Of a stretch of DNA of 64,000 nucleotides, positions 1 to 8,454 are shown piece by piece; the first letter of the stretch is position 1; each line of letters opens with the position of its first letter. A model generated the notes under the pieces. That model was not told the DNA's origin and did no database searches. It worked only from the letters and a program-made list of their open reading frames with translations. The DNA lies in assembly GCF_017583045.1 (NCBI RefSeq), contig NZ_JAGFBF010000001.1:248001-312000 (forward strand), given 5' to 3'. The translations under genes were made by a program, and so were the position numbers. The stretch is from Leucobacter tardus. GTDB taxonomy: Bacteria > Actinomycetota > Actinomycetes > Actinomycetales > Microbacteriaceae.

Positions 1-316
1 GCTGCCTGATCCCCGCCCAGATGGCCTCCCAGACGAGCCAGGTGGCGAGCAGCTGGGCCGTGGACACCACGGCCTTCGGGGTCGTTTCGAGCTTCGCGAA
101 GATTCCGGAGAGCAGGATCATCGCGGGCATGTGGAACAGATAGATGACCGCGTAGAGACCGAACCCGAACGCGGTCTCGGTGCGCACCGTCGAGATCAGG
201 TGCCCGACGACGACGAGGACGATCACCAGGAACTTCGCGTTGTCCCAGAGCGCGACGCGACCCCCGGCCCCGGGTTTCTCGGGTGCCCGATCGGGGTGCG
301 TCGTCTCGGCCGTCAC
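1..316 (-). CDS. Acyltransferase family 3 protein, N-terminal part (cut by window edge)
   Basis: Only about 105 N-terminal codons lie in the window; the rest runs off the left edge. The GTG start at 316 is the first start after an in-frame TAA at 328-326. After a short proline/glycine-rich lead the protein reads LWDNAKFLVIVLVVVGHLI, the first membrane helix and conserved histidine of integral membrane O-acyltransferases of the fucose 4-O-acetylase/OafA type (PF01757), then a second helix region with YLFHMPAMILLSG. Known family role: transfer of acyl groups to cell-surface sugars. Substrate cannot be told from this part. Confidence 0.75.
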   Translation of the reverse strand, partial: MTAETTHPDRAPEKPGAGGRVALWDNAKFLVIVLVVVGHLISTVRTETAFGFGLYAVIYLFHMPAMILLSGIFAKLETTPKAVVSTAQLLATWLVWEAIWAGIRQ

Positions 317-382
317 GGCACTAGCTTAAGAACCGGACGGCCGAGATGTCGACTCAGCGAGTGAACTCGCGATGCGCGACGC

Positions 383-1093
383 CTACCTGACGGCGGTGCG
401 CCGCATGCACGCCCACGTACCGAGCATCGCCACGGCGGCGATGACCACGGCGACGAGAGCGACGCGCGGGCGGGTGATCGCCGCCACGATCTCGCCGATC
501 TGCGGCACCACGATGAGCAGCGCGATCACGAGCACGAGGGCGACGGCGAGGGCGACGATGGTCGGGCCCTTGGCACCGAACCTGACCCAGACCGCGCCGA
601 AGGCGCCGCCGACGCTGAGCGCGACGAGGGTGCCCAGGAAGACGGCGGGAATGAGGACGCCGAAGCTGCCGTTGCCGAACGCGACGTTGTCGAGCGCGTA
701 CGCGCCGAAGAACCAGTGGTCCGTCGCCAGCTCGAGCGCGAGCAGCGCGGTCATGATGATCGTGACGTAGGCCGCGATCGCCACATTGGCGAGTGCGGTG
801 CCCAGCACGTACGCACGGCGCGACGAGCCGAGCGCGAGCGCGTAGGGGAAGGTCGTGGCGACCGCCTGGACGCCGAAGTACACGAGGAAGCCCGGCAGCG
901 ACCAGACCATCCCCAGATTCTGCCGCGCGCCGTCCGCGTACTCGGCGCTGGCGGGGTCGAGTCCGGCGCGCATGAGGATCGCGGCGATGATCCAGGTGAC
1001 GACCAGCACGAGGCCCACGATGAGCAGCGGCGTCCCGAGTGAGACGAGCGGTTTCACGAAGTGCAGGCGGGTGACGTTGAGCGTGCGATGCAT
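383..1093 (-). CDS. ABC transporter permease of a GntR/YtrA-type cassette
   Basis: A 236-residue membrane protein with about six hydrophobic segments and an amphipathic N-terminus. The ATG at 1093 lies 2 bp after the stop of the ATP-binding gene, so the two are surely co-translated. No solute-binding protein is encoded nearby, and the cassette is built like the YtrABCDEF-type exporters of Gram-positive bacteria, in which a GntR repressor heads an operon for an ABC-2-like system often induced by cell-wall antibiotics. That function is a family expectation; the substrate is unknown. The protein itself carries no recognisable catalytic motif. Confidence 0.8.
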   Translation of the reverse strand: MHRTLNVTRLHFVKPLVSLGTPLLIVGLVLVVTWIIAAILMRAGLDPASAEYADGARQNLGMVWSLPGFLVYFGVQAVATTFPYALALGSSRRAYVLGTALANVAIAAYVTIIMTALLALELATDHWFFGAYALDNVAFGNGSFGVLIPAVFLGTLVALSVGGAFGAVWVRFGAKGPTIVALAVALVLVIALLIVVPQIGEIVAAITRPRVALVAVVIAAVAMLGTWACMRRTAVR

Positions 1094-1095
1094 GA

Positions 1096-2040
1096 TCAGG
1101 CTCCGTTCGGTGCGGATGCGGGAGTGGAGGCGGTCGGGGCCGCGAGGTCGTCGGGGCGGTGCTCGGCGTCGGCGGCGTCGAATCCGTAGGCGGCGACGAG
1201 TTCTTGCAGGCTGACGGAGGAGCACTCGACGGCGAGATCGTGCGCGCGCTCGCGATCCTCGGCGGTGAGTCGCCCCTCGACGACGGCGGTGGCGAGCCCG
1301 CCGATGCGATGGCGACTGAGCACCCGGGCGTTCGCGGTGTACTCGGCGACCGCGTCGGTCTTGCCCGAGACCTGATGCGCTGTCCCTCGAAGGTCATCGA
1401 TCGCCGCGTCCTGCACCACCTTGCCGTTGTCGAGCACGATCACATGCTCGAGCAGGCGATCCATCTCATCGATGAGGTGGGTGGAGAGCACGATGGTGCG
1501 CGGGTACTCGGCGTAGTCGCGCAGCAGCACATCGTAGAAACGGGTGCGCGCCGTCGCATCGAGGCCGAGGTAGGGCTCGTCGAAGAACGTGACCGGCGCG
1601 CGGGAGGCGAGGCCGATCACGATGCCGAGCGACGAGAACTGACCGCGCGAGAACTTCTTGATGACGACCTTCTGCGGGATGCGGAAGGCATCGAGGAGTT
1701 CATCGGCGAGCGCCTGATCCCAGTTCGGGTAGAACATGCGCGCTGCGCGCAGCGCGTGCTTGGCGCGGTAGTCGTCGGGGTAGCGCTGATTGTCGCGGAT
1801 GAAGCACATCTGCTCCAGAGTCTCCGCGCGTTCGAAGGGCCGTTCCCCGAACACCCTGACGTCGCCGGAGGTCGGGCGATCCTGCGCGGTGACAAGCGAC
1901 ATGAACGTGGTCTTGCCCGCACCGTTGCGGCCGAGCAGACCGGTGATCGTGTTCTGCCTGATCTGCAGGTTCACATCGTCGAGTGCCGGCGTACCGCGGT
2001 GCCGGCGCGTGAGGCCTCGGGTTTCGATCGCGATGGTCAT
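1096..2040 (-). CDS. ABC transporter ATP-binding protein (YtrB-like)
   Basis: A 314-residue nucleotide-binding domain. Walker A is GRNGAGKTTF near residue 37, Walker B with the catalytic glutamate is TFFDEPYLGLDA, and the H-loop histidine is in STHLIDEMD. The signature motif is degenerate, FSRGQ instead of LSGGQ, a form seen in YtrB/EcsA-like subfamilies, so it need not mean loss of function. The C-terminal 90 residues are an accessory region rich in charged residues. The start overlaps the GntR gene by 4 bp (ATGA), and the permease follows after 2 bp. Confidence 0.9.
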   Translation of the reverse strand: MTIAIETRGLTRRHRGTPALDDVNLQIRQNTITGLLGRNGAGKTTFMSLVTAQDRPTSGDVRVFGERPFERAETLEQMCFIRDNQRYPDDYRAKHALRAARMFYPNWDQALADELLDAFRIPQKVVIKKFSRGQFSSLGIVIGLASRAPVTFFDEPYLGLDATARTRFYDVLLRDYAEYPRTIVLSTHLIDEMDRLLEHVIVLDNGKVVQDAAIDDLRGTAHQVSGKTDAVAEYTANARVLSRHRIGGLATAVVEGRLTAEDRERAHDLAVECSSVSLQELVAAYGFDAADAEHRPDDLAAPTASTPASAPNGA

Positions 2041-2441
2041 GGTGTCCCCTCCGGGTGTCGGTGCGTGACGCGGGAGTCGCTGCGGGTGCGCGCGCGGTCC
2101 GCGACGAGGTCGGTGATGGCTGAGGTATCGAGGCCGAGCGCAACGGCCTCGTCGAGCAGGGGGTCGATATAGGCGGCGACGAGCGCCTCCTGGCGGGCCG
2201 CGGCGATGCGGGCTCGGGCTCCCTCCGCCACGAACATGCCGAGTCCGCGACGTTTGAAGAGGACCTCGCGGTCGACGAGCAGGTTGAGCGACTTCCCCGC
2301 CGTGGCGGGGTTGATGCGCAGATGCGCCGCGAGCTCGTTGGTCGAGGGCACCTGCTCCCCCTCTGCATAGACGCCGCGCAGGATCTCGTCTGAGATGCGG
2401 TCGGCGAGCTGCAGGAAGATCGGCCGGTCTTCGTCGAACAC
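2037..2441 (-). CDS. GntR-family repressor, YtrA subfamily
   Basis: 134 residues. It opens with the short YtrA-type arm (PIFLQLADRISDEILRGVYAEG) and a winged helix-turn-helix with VPSTNELAAHLRINPATAGKSL, then a short C-terminal dimerisation helix region rather than the long FadR or UTRA effector domains. Length and architecture match YtrA regulators, which control linked ABC transporters. It is first in a three-gene operon, and a perfect inverted repeat lies over its promoter, so autorepression is likely. Confidence 0.9.
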   Translation of the reverse strand: MFDEDRPIFLQLADRISDEILRGVYAEGEQVPSTNELAAHLRINPATAGKSLNLLVDREVLFKRRGLGMFVAEGARARIAAARQEALVAAYIDPLLDEAVALGLDTSAITDLVADRARTRSDSRVTHRHPEGTP

Positions 2442-2458
2442 TCGGACTCCTCTTCACT

Positions 2459-2482
2459 GGTTCATTACTTCACTAATGAACC
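2459..2482. promoter_or_regulatory. Probable GntR/YtrA operator
   Basis: Perfect inverted repeat: GGTTCATTA at 2459-2467 and TAATGAACC at 2474-2482, separated by six bases. It covers the -10 box and probable start site of the GntR-ABC operon promoter and lies 18 bp upstream of the GntR start codon. Spacing and position suit a dimeric winged-helix repressor. Binding by this protein is inference. Confidence 0.75.
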
Positions 2483-2507
2483 TAGCCACCTTGTCCTCGA
2501 TTGTCAA
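2479..2507 (-). promoter_or_regulatory. Promoter of the GntR-ABC operon
   Basis: On the minus strand a consensus -35 TTGACA (2507-2502) is followed after exactly 17 bp by TAGGTT (2484-2479). The inverted-repeat operator overlaps the -10 and the expected start site near 2472. Confidence 0.7.
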
Positions 2508-2611
2508 TCGCTCCCGCTTCCCTCGTATGATGAGCCCCACGTTGTGCGACCATCGGTGCCGACCCGGCCGACGACCGGTGCAGCGCAGCGTCGAACCCAG
2601 GGGGAATCGCA

Positions 2612-3784
2612 GTGGACGTCATCAGCTCCTACCTCGACACGCTCTTCGCACAGCACCCGGATACGTCGCGAATGCGCGAGGCGAGAACGCAGGTGCACGC
2701 GCTGATGGAGCGCGCGTACCGGGAGGAGCGCGCATCGGGACGCTCCGAGCACGAGGCCGCGGCGCAGGCGATCTCGCGCTACGGCGACCTGGAGGCCATC
2801 GCGCCTCGGCTCGGAATCGTCGAGGAACTCACCCGACAGCACCCTGTCGCCGCGCACTCCGATGCCGGGCCGCGCGCCGCCGTCGACACCTCGGCGGACA
2901 CGCAGCCCATCGACAGCGGCAGCCTCGACCTCCCGCCGCCCTCGCCGCGCATCCTCCCGGAACCTCCGCCCGAACCGTCACCCGAACCGGCGCTCGTGCC
3001 GCCGCCCCCGGCCTCGGGGCTGCTGCCCGTCACGATCGAGGAGGCTCGGACCTACGCTGAGGACGCACGGGTCGCGCAGCGACTCCTCACCGCCGCCGTC
3101 GTGCTCTTCGTCCTCTCGCCGATCGCGCTCCTCACGCTTCCCGCGCTCTCGGCACTGCCGGGCTTTCCCCTCACCGAATCGGTGTCCAGCCTCATCGGAC
3201 TCACCGTCCTTGCCGCGGTCGTGTTCGCGGGCGTCGCACTGATCCTGCGGCGCAACCGCGTGCTGCATCCGCATCGGCGCCTCATCGAGGGGCGCTTCGA
3301 GGAAGACCCGACCGTCACCTCATGGGCGCGCGGCATACGCGAGGACGCAGACGGACGCCGCGTTCGCGCCCTCGTCATCGCGGTGGGGTGCTGGATCCTG
3401 AGCCCGATTCCCACGCTCGCGGGCGGGTTGCTCATCGGTGCCGACGGACCGTGGCCGAGCGAGCTCGCCGGCATCGGAGTGCCAGGCACCCTCCTGCTCG
3501 TCGCGCTCGGACTCGGCATCTTCCTCCCCGCCGCGTGGGCCGTCGGCCCGGCCGAGACCCTGGAAGACGTCCACGACCCGCACGCCGACGACGACACGCC
3601 TGACCCGCCGGTCATCCGGGTCGCGAAAGCGGCGCTCTGGCCGCTCACCCTCGCGACCTACCTTGCCTGGAGCTTCCTCGGCGACAGCTGGGGCGTCTCC
3701 TGGCTGGTGTGGCCGCTCGCCGGCATCGTCTACTGGGCGCTCTCCTCGGTCGCGGACGCATGGAAGGGGCGCTCACCCCGTTAA
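2612..3784 (+). CDS. PPD1-type membrane protein with proline-rich linker
   Basis: 390 residues from a GTG start at 2612, preceded by a GGGGGA ribosome site. Residues 1-75 form a helical domain (YLDTLFAQHP, AISRYGDLEAIAPRLG) like the permease prefix domain 1 found in front of membrane proteins in Actinobacteria. A proline-rich linker around residues 100-135 follows, then about six membrane helices in three pairs. There is no catalytic motif. It stands alone between the GntR promoter and the kinase gene; TTGTCA and TATGAT boxes lie upstream at 2501 and 2526 with a long 19-bp spacer. Function unknown. Confidence 0.7.
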   Translation: MDVISSYLDTLFAQHPDTSRMREARTQVHALMERAYREERASGRSEHEAAAQAISRYGDLEAIAPRLGIVEELTRQHPVAAHSDAGPRAAVDTSADTQPIDSGSLDLPPPSPRILPEPPPEPSPEPALVPPPPASGLLPVTIEEARTYAEDARVAQRLLTAAVVLFVLSPIALLTLPALSALPGFPLTESVSSLIGLTVLAAVVFAGVALILRRNRVLHPHRRLIEGRFEEDPTVTSWARGIREDADGRRVRALVIAVGCWILSPIPTLAGGLLIGADGPWPSELAGIGVPGTLLLVALGLGIFLPAAWAVGPAETLEDVHDPHADDDTPDPPVIRVAKAALWPLTLATYLAWSFLGDSWGVSWLVWPLAGIVYWALSSVADAWKGRSPR

Positions 3785-3855
3785 AGGACGGCCCGGGAAG
3801 CCGTCGGTACACTGGGCTGCACGGAATCAGCGCCGACGACGGAGGAGGACGATTC

Positions 3856-5121
3856 ATGGGCCAGGCTCCCGTGCGTCCTCGCGGGCGCGCCGCGCGGCTG
3901 GGCATGCTGCTGCTGCCATCGATCATCGTGCTGCTCTGCGTCGGCATCACCGCCGCGATCGCGGTCTCGGTGCAGGAGCACAGCATTCGGACGGCGACGA
4001 CGGAACGGGTGGTGGACGTCGCCACGCACCTCGCCGAACTCGACCAGGTGCGGAACGCCGTGGTACAGGATCGCGAGACCGCGACGGCCGAGCTGCAGCC
4101 GCTGACCGACGTCGTGCAGCGCGCGGCCGGGGTCGACTACGTCGTCATCACCGACGACGCCGGCATCCGCATCACCCACCCGACCCCCTCCGAGCGCGGC
4201 CAGCACGTCTCCACCGACCCGTCTCGGGCGCTCGCCGGTGAGACCTACGTCGACACCGAGGCCGGCACCCGCGGGCTCACACTGCGGGCGAAGACCCCCG
4301 TGCTCGACGACGATGGCGACGTCATCGGCATCCTCTCCGTCGGCATTCTCGAATCCAGCATCTCCGAGGACTTCGGCGAGGCGGTGGCCGACCTGCTGCC
4401 CTGGATCATCGGCGCGCTCGTCGTCGGCACGCTGGCGAACACGCTGGTGAGCGCGGCGATCCGCCGACGGTTCCGCGGTGCAGACGAGATGACGCGCGAG
4501 ATGGAGCATCAGCGCACGACGACCGCGCTGCTGCGCGAGCAGACCCACGAGTTCCGCACCCGACTGCACGTGCTGCACGGTCTCGTCTCGCACGGCGACT
4601 CGGCAGAGGCGCTGCGCTACATCGAGGACATCGCGCCCGTGCAGACCGCGTCCGACGACGACGGGGGTGACATGCACCCCCTGCTTCGCGCCGTGATCGA
4701 GGCGCTTCGATCCGATCTCGCCGCACTCGGCACCGCATTCAGCGCCGACGTCGACCTGCGCACTCCGCCCGACGACGACCTCATGCTCGTGGTCACGAAC
4801 CTGTGCCGCAACGCGGGCGAGGCCGGGGCGTCTCGCGTGCGCCTGCAGCTCGTGGAGACCGAGGACGCGGTGCATGGGACGGTCGACGACGACGGAGCGG
4901 GCATCGCACCGTCGCAGCGCTCGCAGGTATTCGCGCTCGGCTTCTCCTCGAAGCCCGATCGCAGCGGCGCGGGCCGGGGCATCGGACTCAACCTGGTCCG
5001 CCGCATCGTCACCGATCGCGGTGGCACGATCGAGATCGGCGAGTCGACGCTCGGCGGTGCCCGGTTCTCGTTCGATCTGCGTGTTCCCGAGCGGACGGCG
5101 CCCGAGAGGGCTTACCGATGA
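3856..5121 (+). CDS. CitA/DcuS-like sensor histidine kinase
   Basis: 421 residues. The ATG at 3856 has an ideal GGAGGAGG eight bases upstream; the frame stays open further upstream but without a better start. Layout: membrane helix at about 17-39, an extracytoplasmic PAS-like sensor (about 40-175), second helix about 185-205, linker, H-box with His231 in EQTHEFRTRLH, N-box NLCRNAGEAG, and G-boxes DDDGAGIA and GAGRGIGL. The H-box form is that of the CitA/DcuS family, which sense citrate or C4-dicarboxylates. Its stop overlaps the response regulator start (ATGA). The catabolic-type operon just downstream is the likely target. Confidence 0.9.
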   Translation: MGQAPVRPRGRAARLGMLLLPSIIVLLCVGITAAIAVSVQEHSIRTATTERVVDVATHLAELDQVRNAVVQDRETATAELQPLTDVVQRAAGVDYVVITDDAGIRITHPTPSERGQHVSTDPSRALAGETYVDTEAGTRGLTLRAKTPVLDDDGDVIGILSVGILESSISEDFGEAVADLLPWIIGALVVGTLANTLVSAAIRRRFRGADEMTREMEHQRTTTALLREQTHEFRTRLHVLHGLVSHGDSAEALRYIEDIAPVQTASDDDGGDMHPLLRAVIEALRSDLAALGTAFSADVDLRTPPDDDLMLVVTNLCRNAGEAGASRVRLQLVETEDAVHGTVDDDGAGIAPSQRSQVFALGFSSKPDRSGAGRGIGLNLVRRIVTDRGGTIEIGESTLGGARFSFDLRVPERTAPERAYR

Positions 5122-5906
5122 GCGCCGCACCGATCCGCACCCTGGTCGTCGACGACGACGCCGGGGCGCGCGCGCTCCACGGCCGCTTCGTCGATGAGGC
5201 TCCCGGTTTCGCGTTGGTCGGCACCGCCGGGACCGGCGAGGATGCGGTGGCGCGGGTGCAGCGCGGCGGCGTCGACCTCGTGCTGCTCGATATGCAGATG
5301 CCCGGCATCAGCGGCATCGAGGTGCTCCATCGCCTGCATCAGGATCCGGGCACCGCCCCTGCGGTGCTCGTGATCAGTTCGGCCCGCGACCAGATCACGG
5401 TGCGGCAGGCACTGTCTGCCCAGATCGTCGGGTACCTGGTGAAGCCGTTCACGCAGGAGGCGCTCGCGGCGCGCCTGCGGTCGCTCCGCGAGGACTGGAC
5501 ACGAGACGCACCGGCCGAGCGCGACCGGCTGCTCGGGCAGGGCGACATCGATCGGATGCTCGGCGTGGGGCGCGCGGACCCCGGCACCGCGCCGATCCCG
5601 ATGCACCGATCCGGGACCGGGACGCACGACCCCGCGCCGACGACCTCGACGTCCGGGATACCGGTGATCGCTCCGAAGAAAGGCATCTCGGAGGTGACGA
5701 TGCGGCAGGTGCTCTCCGCGCTCGACCGCACACGGCCGACCTCCGCCCACGATCTCGCCGAGCGCTGTCAGATCTCGCGGGCCACCGCCAGGCGCTACCT
5801 CGATCATCTCACTCGATCGGGCGCGATCTCGCTGTCGCACCGGTACGGCGCGCGGGGTCGACCGGAAGTGCTGTACCGTCTCGCGGTGCCGCCGGTCGAT
5901 CCGTGA
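5118..5906 (+). CDS. CitB/DcuR-like response regulator
   Basis: 262 residues. The receiver domain occupies about 7-125 with acidic pocket VDDDAG, phospho-acceptor Asp58 in LLDMQMPG, and the conserved Lys in LVKPFTQEAL. A flexible linker of about 60 residues leads to a C-terminal winged helix-turn-helix (AHDLAERCQISRATARRYLD), the arrangement of CitB/DcuR/DpiA regulators. Translationally coupled to the kinase. The next operon begins 53 bp later on the same strand, so regulation of the cyclase-TPP-transporter genes is a reasonable inference. Confidence 0.9.
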   Translation: MSAAPIRTLVVDDDAGARALHGRFVDEAPGFALVGTAGTGEDAVARVQRGGVDLVLLDMQMPGISGIEVLHRLHQDPGTAPAVLVISSARDQITVRQALSAQIVGYLVKPFTQEALAARLRSLREDWTRDAPAERDRLLGQGDIDRMLGVGRADPGTAPIPMHRSGTGTHDPAPTTSTSGIPVIAPKKGISEVTMRQVLSALDRTRPTSAHDLAERCQISRATARRYLDHLTRSGAISLSHRYGARGRPEVLYRLAVPPVDP

Positions 5907-5959
5907 TTCCGGGGGAGCACTAGGCTGGACGGTGTACCGGACCCCGTCGAGGAGGACTC

Positions 5960-6742
5960 ATGACGCTCATTCCCGAACTCCTGTCGGCCATCGGGTCGGG
6001 CTCGCTCCGCGTCATCGATCTCACGAACCGACTGCAGGCCTCGACTCCGGCACTGCGCCTGCCCGAGCCGTTCGCGAACCTCATCGACTTCTCGCTCGAG
6101 ACCGTCAGCGCGTACGACGAGCCCGGACCGTTCTGGAAGCACGCGAACATTCACACCGGCGAGCACGTCGGCACGCACATCGATGCGCCGGTCCACTGGA
6201 TCAGCGGTCGCGACGGACACGATGTCTCGCAGCTGCCGCCCGAGCGCCTCATCGGGCCCGCGGCAGTGCTCGACTTCACCGCTGAGGCGACGAAGAACCC
6301 CGACTTCCTCCTCGACATCGCGCACGTCGAAGCCTGGGAGGAGGCGCACGGCAGGTTCGAGCCGGGCACGTGGCTGCTGCTGCGCACCGGCTGGGATCGG
6401 TACGCCGACGACGAGCGCGCCTTCCTGAACACCGATGCGACCGGCTCGCACACTCCGGGTTTCACCGCCGAGTGCGCCGAGTGGCTCGCGGGGCGCGCCG
6501 AGATCTCGGGCGTCGGCGTCGAGACCGTCGGCATCGATGCGGGGCGCGGAGCCGAGCTGATCCCCCCGTTCCCGGTGCACTATCACCTGCTCGGTGCCGA
6601 CAAGTACGGCATCACGTCGCTGCAGAATCTCGGTGAGCTCCCGCCGAAGGGGGCGGCGATCGTCGTCGCCCCGCTCCCCATCGTGGGCGGCACGGGCAGT
6701 CCGGCCCGCGTGTACGCGCTGGTCGAGGCTGCGACCCGGTGA
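5960..6742 (+). CDS. Cyclase-family metal hydrolase (kynurenine formamidase-like)
   Basis: 260 residues of the cyclase/kynurenine formamidase superfamily (PF04199). The metal-binding signature HVGTHIDAPVHW is present near residue 73, and further conserved features include LRTGW and the C-terminal LPIVGGTGSPAR. Members hydrolyse amides or lactam-like rings (formylkynurenine, isatin) or act as cyclases. The gene has a GAGGAGG ribosome site and is fused by a GTGA overlap to a TPP-dependent enzyme and then a transporter, so it probably opens a small ring or amide substrate for that enzyme. The actual substrate is not readable. Confidence 0.85.
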   Translation: MTLIPELLSAIGSGSLRVIDLTNRLQASTPALRLPEPFANLIDFSLETVSAYDEPGPFWKHANIHTGEHVGTHIDAPVHWISGRDGHDVSQLPPERLIGPAAVLDFTAEATKNPDFLLDIAHVEAWEEAHGRFEPGTWLLLRTGWDRYADDERAFLNTDATGSHTPGFTAECAEWLAGRAEISGVGVETVGIDAGRGAELIPPFPVHYHLLGADKYGITSLQNLGELPPKGAAIVVAPLPIVGGTGSPARVYALVEAATR

Positions 6743-8454
6743 CCGGCCCCGCTGCCGAAGGATCGGCGTCGGTCGCCGCTCTGGTCGGACGGGCGCTCGC
6801 CCGCCTGGGAGCCGGCCACTGCTTCGGCGTCGTCGGGTCGGGCAACTTCCACGTCACGAACGCCCTGCGCGCCGCCGGGGTGCCCGTCACCGCGGCTCGC
6901 CACGAGGGCGGGGCGGCAACCATGGCCGACGCGTTCGCGCGCATGAGCGAGACGGTCGCCCTCGTGTCCGTGCACCAGGGGTGCGGCCTGACCAACGCCG
7001 CAACCGGCATCGCCGAGGCGGCGAAGAGTCGCACGCCGGTGCTCGTGCTCGCCGCGGAAGCCGCGGAGGCGCGCTCGAACTTCGCGATGGACCAGTCGGG
7101 GTTCGGTCTGGCGTTGACCGCGGAGGCCCGCCGGGTGACCTCGGCCGAGACCGCCCTCGCCGAGGTGGTCGCGGCATTCGTCACGGCACGCGACGACCGC
7201 CGTACGGTCGTCTTGAATCTGCCGCTCGACGTGCAGGCGGCACCGGCTCCCGTCGAGTCGCTCGCGGCCCTGGAGTCGTTGGAGCCGCCGCCTCCCCCGG
7301 CACCGCGCGAGGCGGCCGCGGCAGATGCGACGGCACTCGCCGATGCGCTGCACGCCGCCCGCCGCCCCGTGATCGTCGCCGGCCGCGGCGCGCGCGGGGC
7401 CGGCGATCCGCTGCGCGACCTCGCGGCGGCGAGCGGGGCACTGCTCGCCACCTCCGCGGTCGCGAACGGGCTCTTCGCCGACGATCCGTTCGCGCTCGGC
7501 ATATCGGGCGGCTTCGCTTCGCCGGTGAGTGCGGAACTCATCGCCGGGGCCGACCTCGTCGTCGCCGTCGGGTGCGCGCTCAACATGTGGACGACGCGCC
7601 ACGGCCGCCTCCTCTCCCCGACCGCCACCATCGCGCAGATCGACGACGACCCCGCAGCGCTCGGGCTCCACCGCTCGATCGACGTGGGAGTCGTCGGCGA
7701 CGCCGGCGCCACGGCACTGGCGGTCACCGCGCTCCTGCGCGAGCGCTCCCCCGAGGGACCCTCCGACGACCGCTCGTACCGGTCGCCCGAGGTGCGCGAG
7801 CGCCTCTCCCGCGGCGCGCGCTGGGCCGACGTTCCCGTGGACGACGTCCTCTCCGGATCTCCGGGGGACGATGCCCGCATCGATCCCCGACTCCTGAGCG
7901 CCCAGCTGGATCGCCTGCTCCCCGCTGAACGCATCGTCGCCGTCGATTCGGGCAATTTCATGGGGTACCCGTCCGCGTACCTCGCGGTACCCGACGCATC
8001 CGGGTTCTGCTTCACCCAGGCGTTCCAATCCGTCGGCCTCGGCCTTGCGACGGCAATCGGAGCCGCTACCGCGCGCCCGGATCGTCTTCCGGTACTCGGC
8101 GCGGGCGACGGCGGCATGCTCATGTCGATCGCCGAACTCGAGACGGTCGTGCGCCTCGGCCTGCCGCTCGTGGCGATCGTGTACAACGACGACGCCTACG
8201 GCGCAGAAGTTCATCACTTCGGGGCCGACGCGGATCTCTCGACGGTGGTCTTCCCGCCGACCGACATCGCGGCGATCGCGCGCGGGTTCGGCGCGGAGGG
8301 GGTGACGGTGCGCTCCCTCGAGGATCTCGCGCCGCTGACGGCGTGGCTCGCACGACGCGCGCACGGCGAGGCCGTGCCGCCGATCGTCCTGGACGCCCGC
8401 ATCGCCAGCGATGGCGGGTCCTGGTGGCTCGCAGAAGCGTTCAGGGGGCACTGA
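6739..8454 (+). CDS. Thiamine diphosphate-dependent enzyme (decarboxylase/synthase type)
   Basis: 571 residues with the three-domain layout of the acetolactate synthase/benzoylformate decarboxylase superfamily. The catalytic glutamate is in RHEGGAATMADAF (about residue 53), the central domain carries an adenine-nucleotide-like fold, and the TPP/Mg motif GDGGMLM with a downstream VYNDDAYG asparagine is complete. The GTG start overlaps the cyclase stop. Subfamily is uncertain: phenylpyruvate-, benzoylformate- or IolD-like activities are all possible. With a cyclase before it and an exporter/importer after it, a 2-oxo acid produced from a ring-opened compound is a fair guess. Confidence 0.85.
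   Translation: MTGPAAEGSASVAALVGRALARLGAGHCFGVVGSGNFHVTNALRAAGVPVTAARHEGGAATMADAFARMSETVALVSVHQGCGLTNAATGIAEAAKSRTPVLVLAAEAAEARSNFAMDQSGFGLALTAEARRVTSAETALAEVVAAFVTARDDRRTVVLNLPLDVQAAPAPVESLAALESLEPPPPPAPREAAAADATALADALHAARRPVIVAGRGARGAGDPLRDLAAASGALLATSAVANGLFADDPFALGISGGFASPVSAELIAGADLVVAVGCALNMWTTRHGRLLSPTATIAQIDDDPAALGLHRSIDVGVVGDAGATALAVTALLRERSPEGPSDDRSYRSPEVRERLSRGARWADVPVDDVLSGSPGDDARIDPRLLSAQLDRLLPAERIVAVDSGNFMGYPSAYLAVPDASGFCFTQAFQSVGLGLATAIGAATARPDRLPVLGAGDGGMLMSIAELETVVRLGLPLVAIVYNDDAYGAEVHHFGADADLSTVVFPPTDIAAIARGFGAEGVTVRSLEDLAPLTAWLARRAHGEAVPPIVLDARIASDGGSWWLAEAFRGH

Noticed and set aside
6583-8451. Long minus-strand open frames over the TPP enzyme gene
   Set aside because: The protein is Arg/Gly-rich without any fold signature, and the plus-strand gene has full catalytic motifs.
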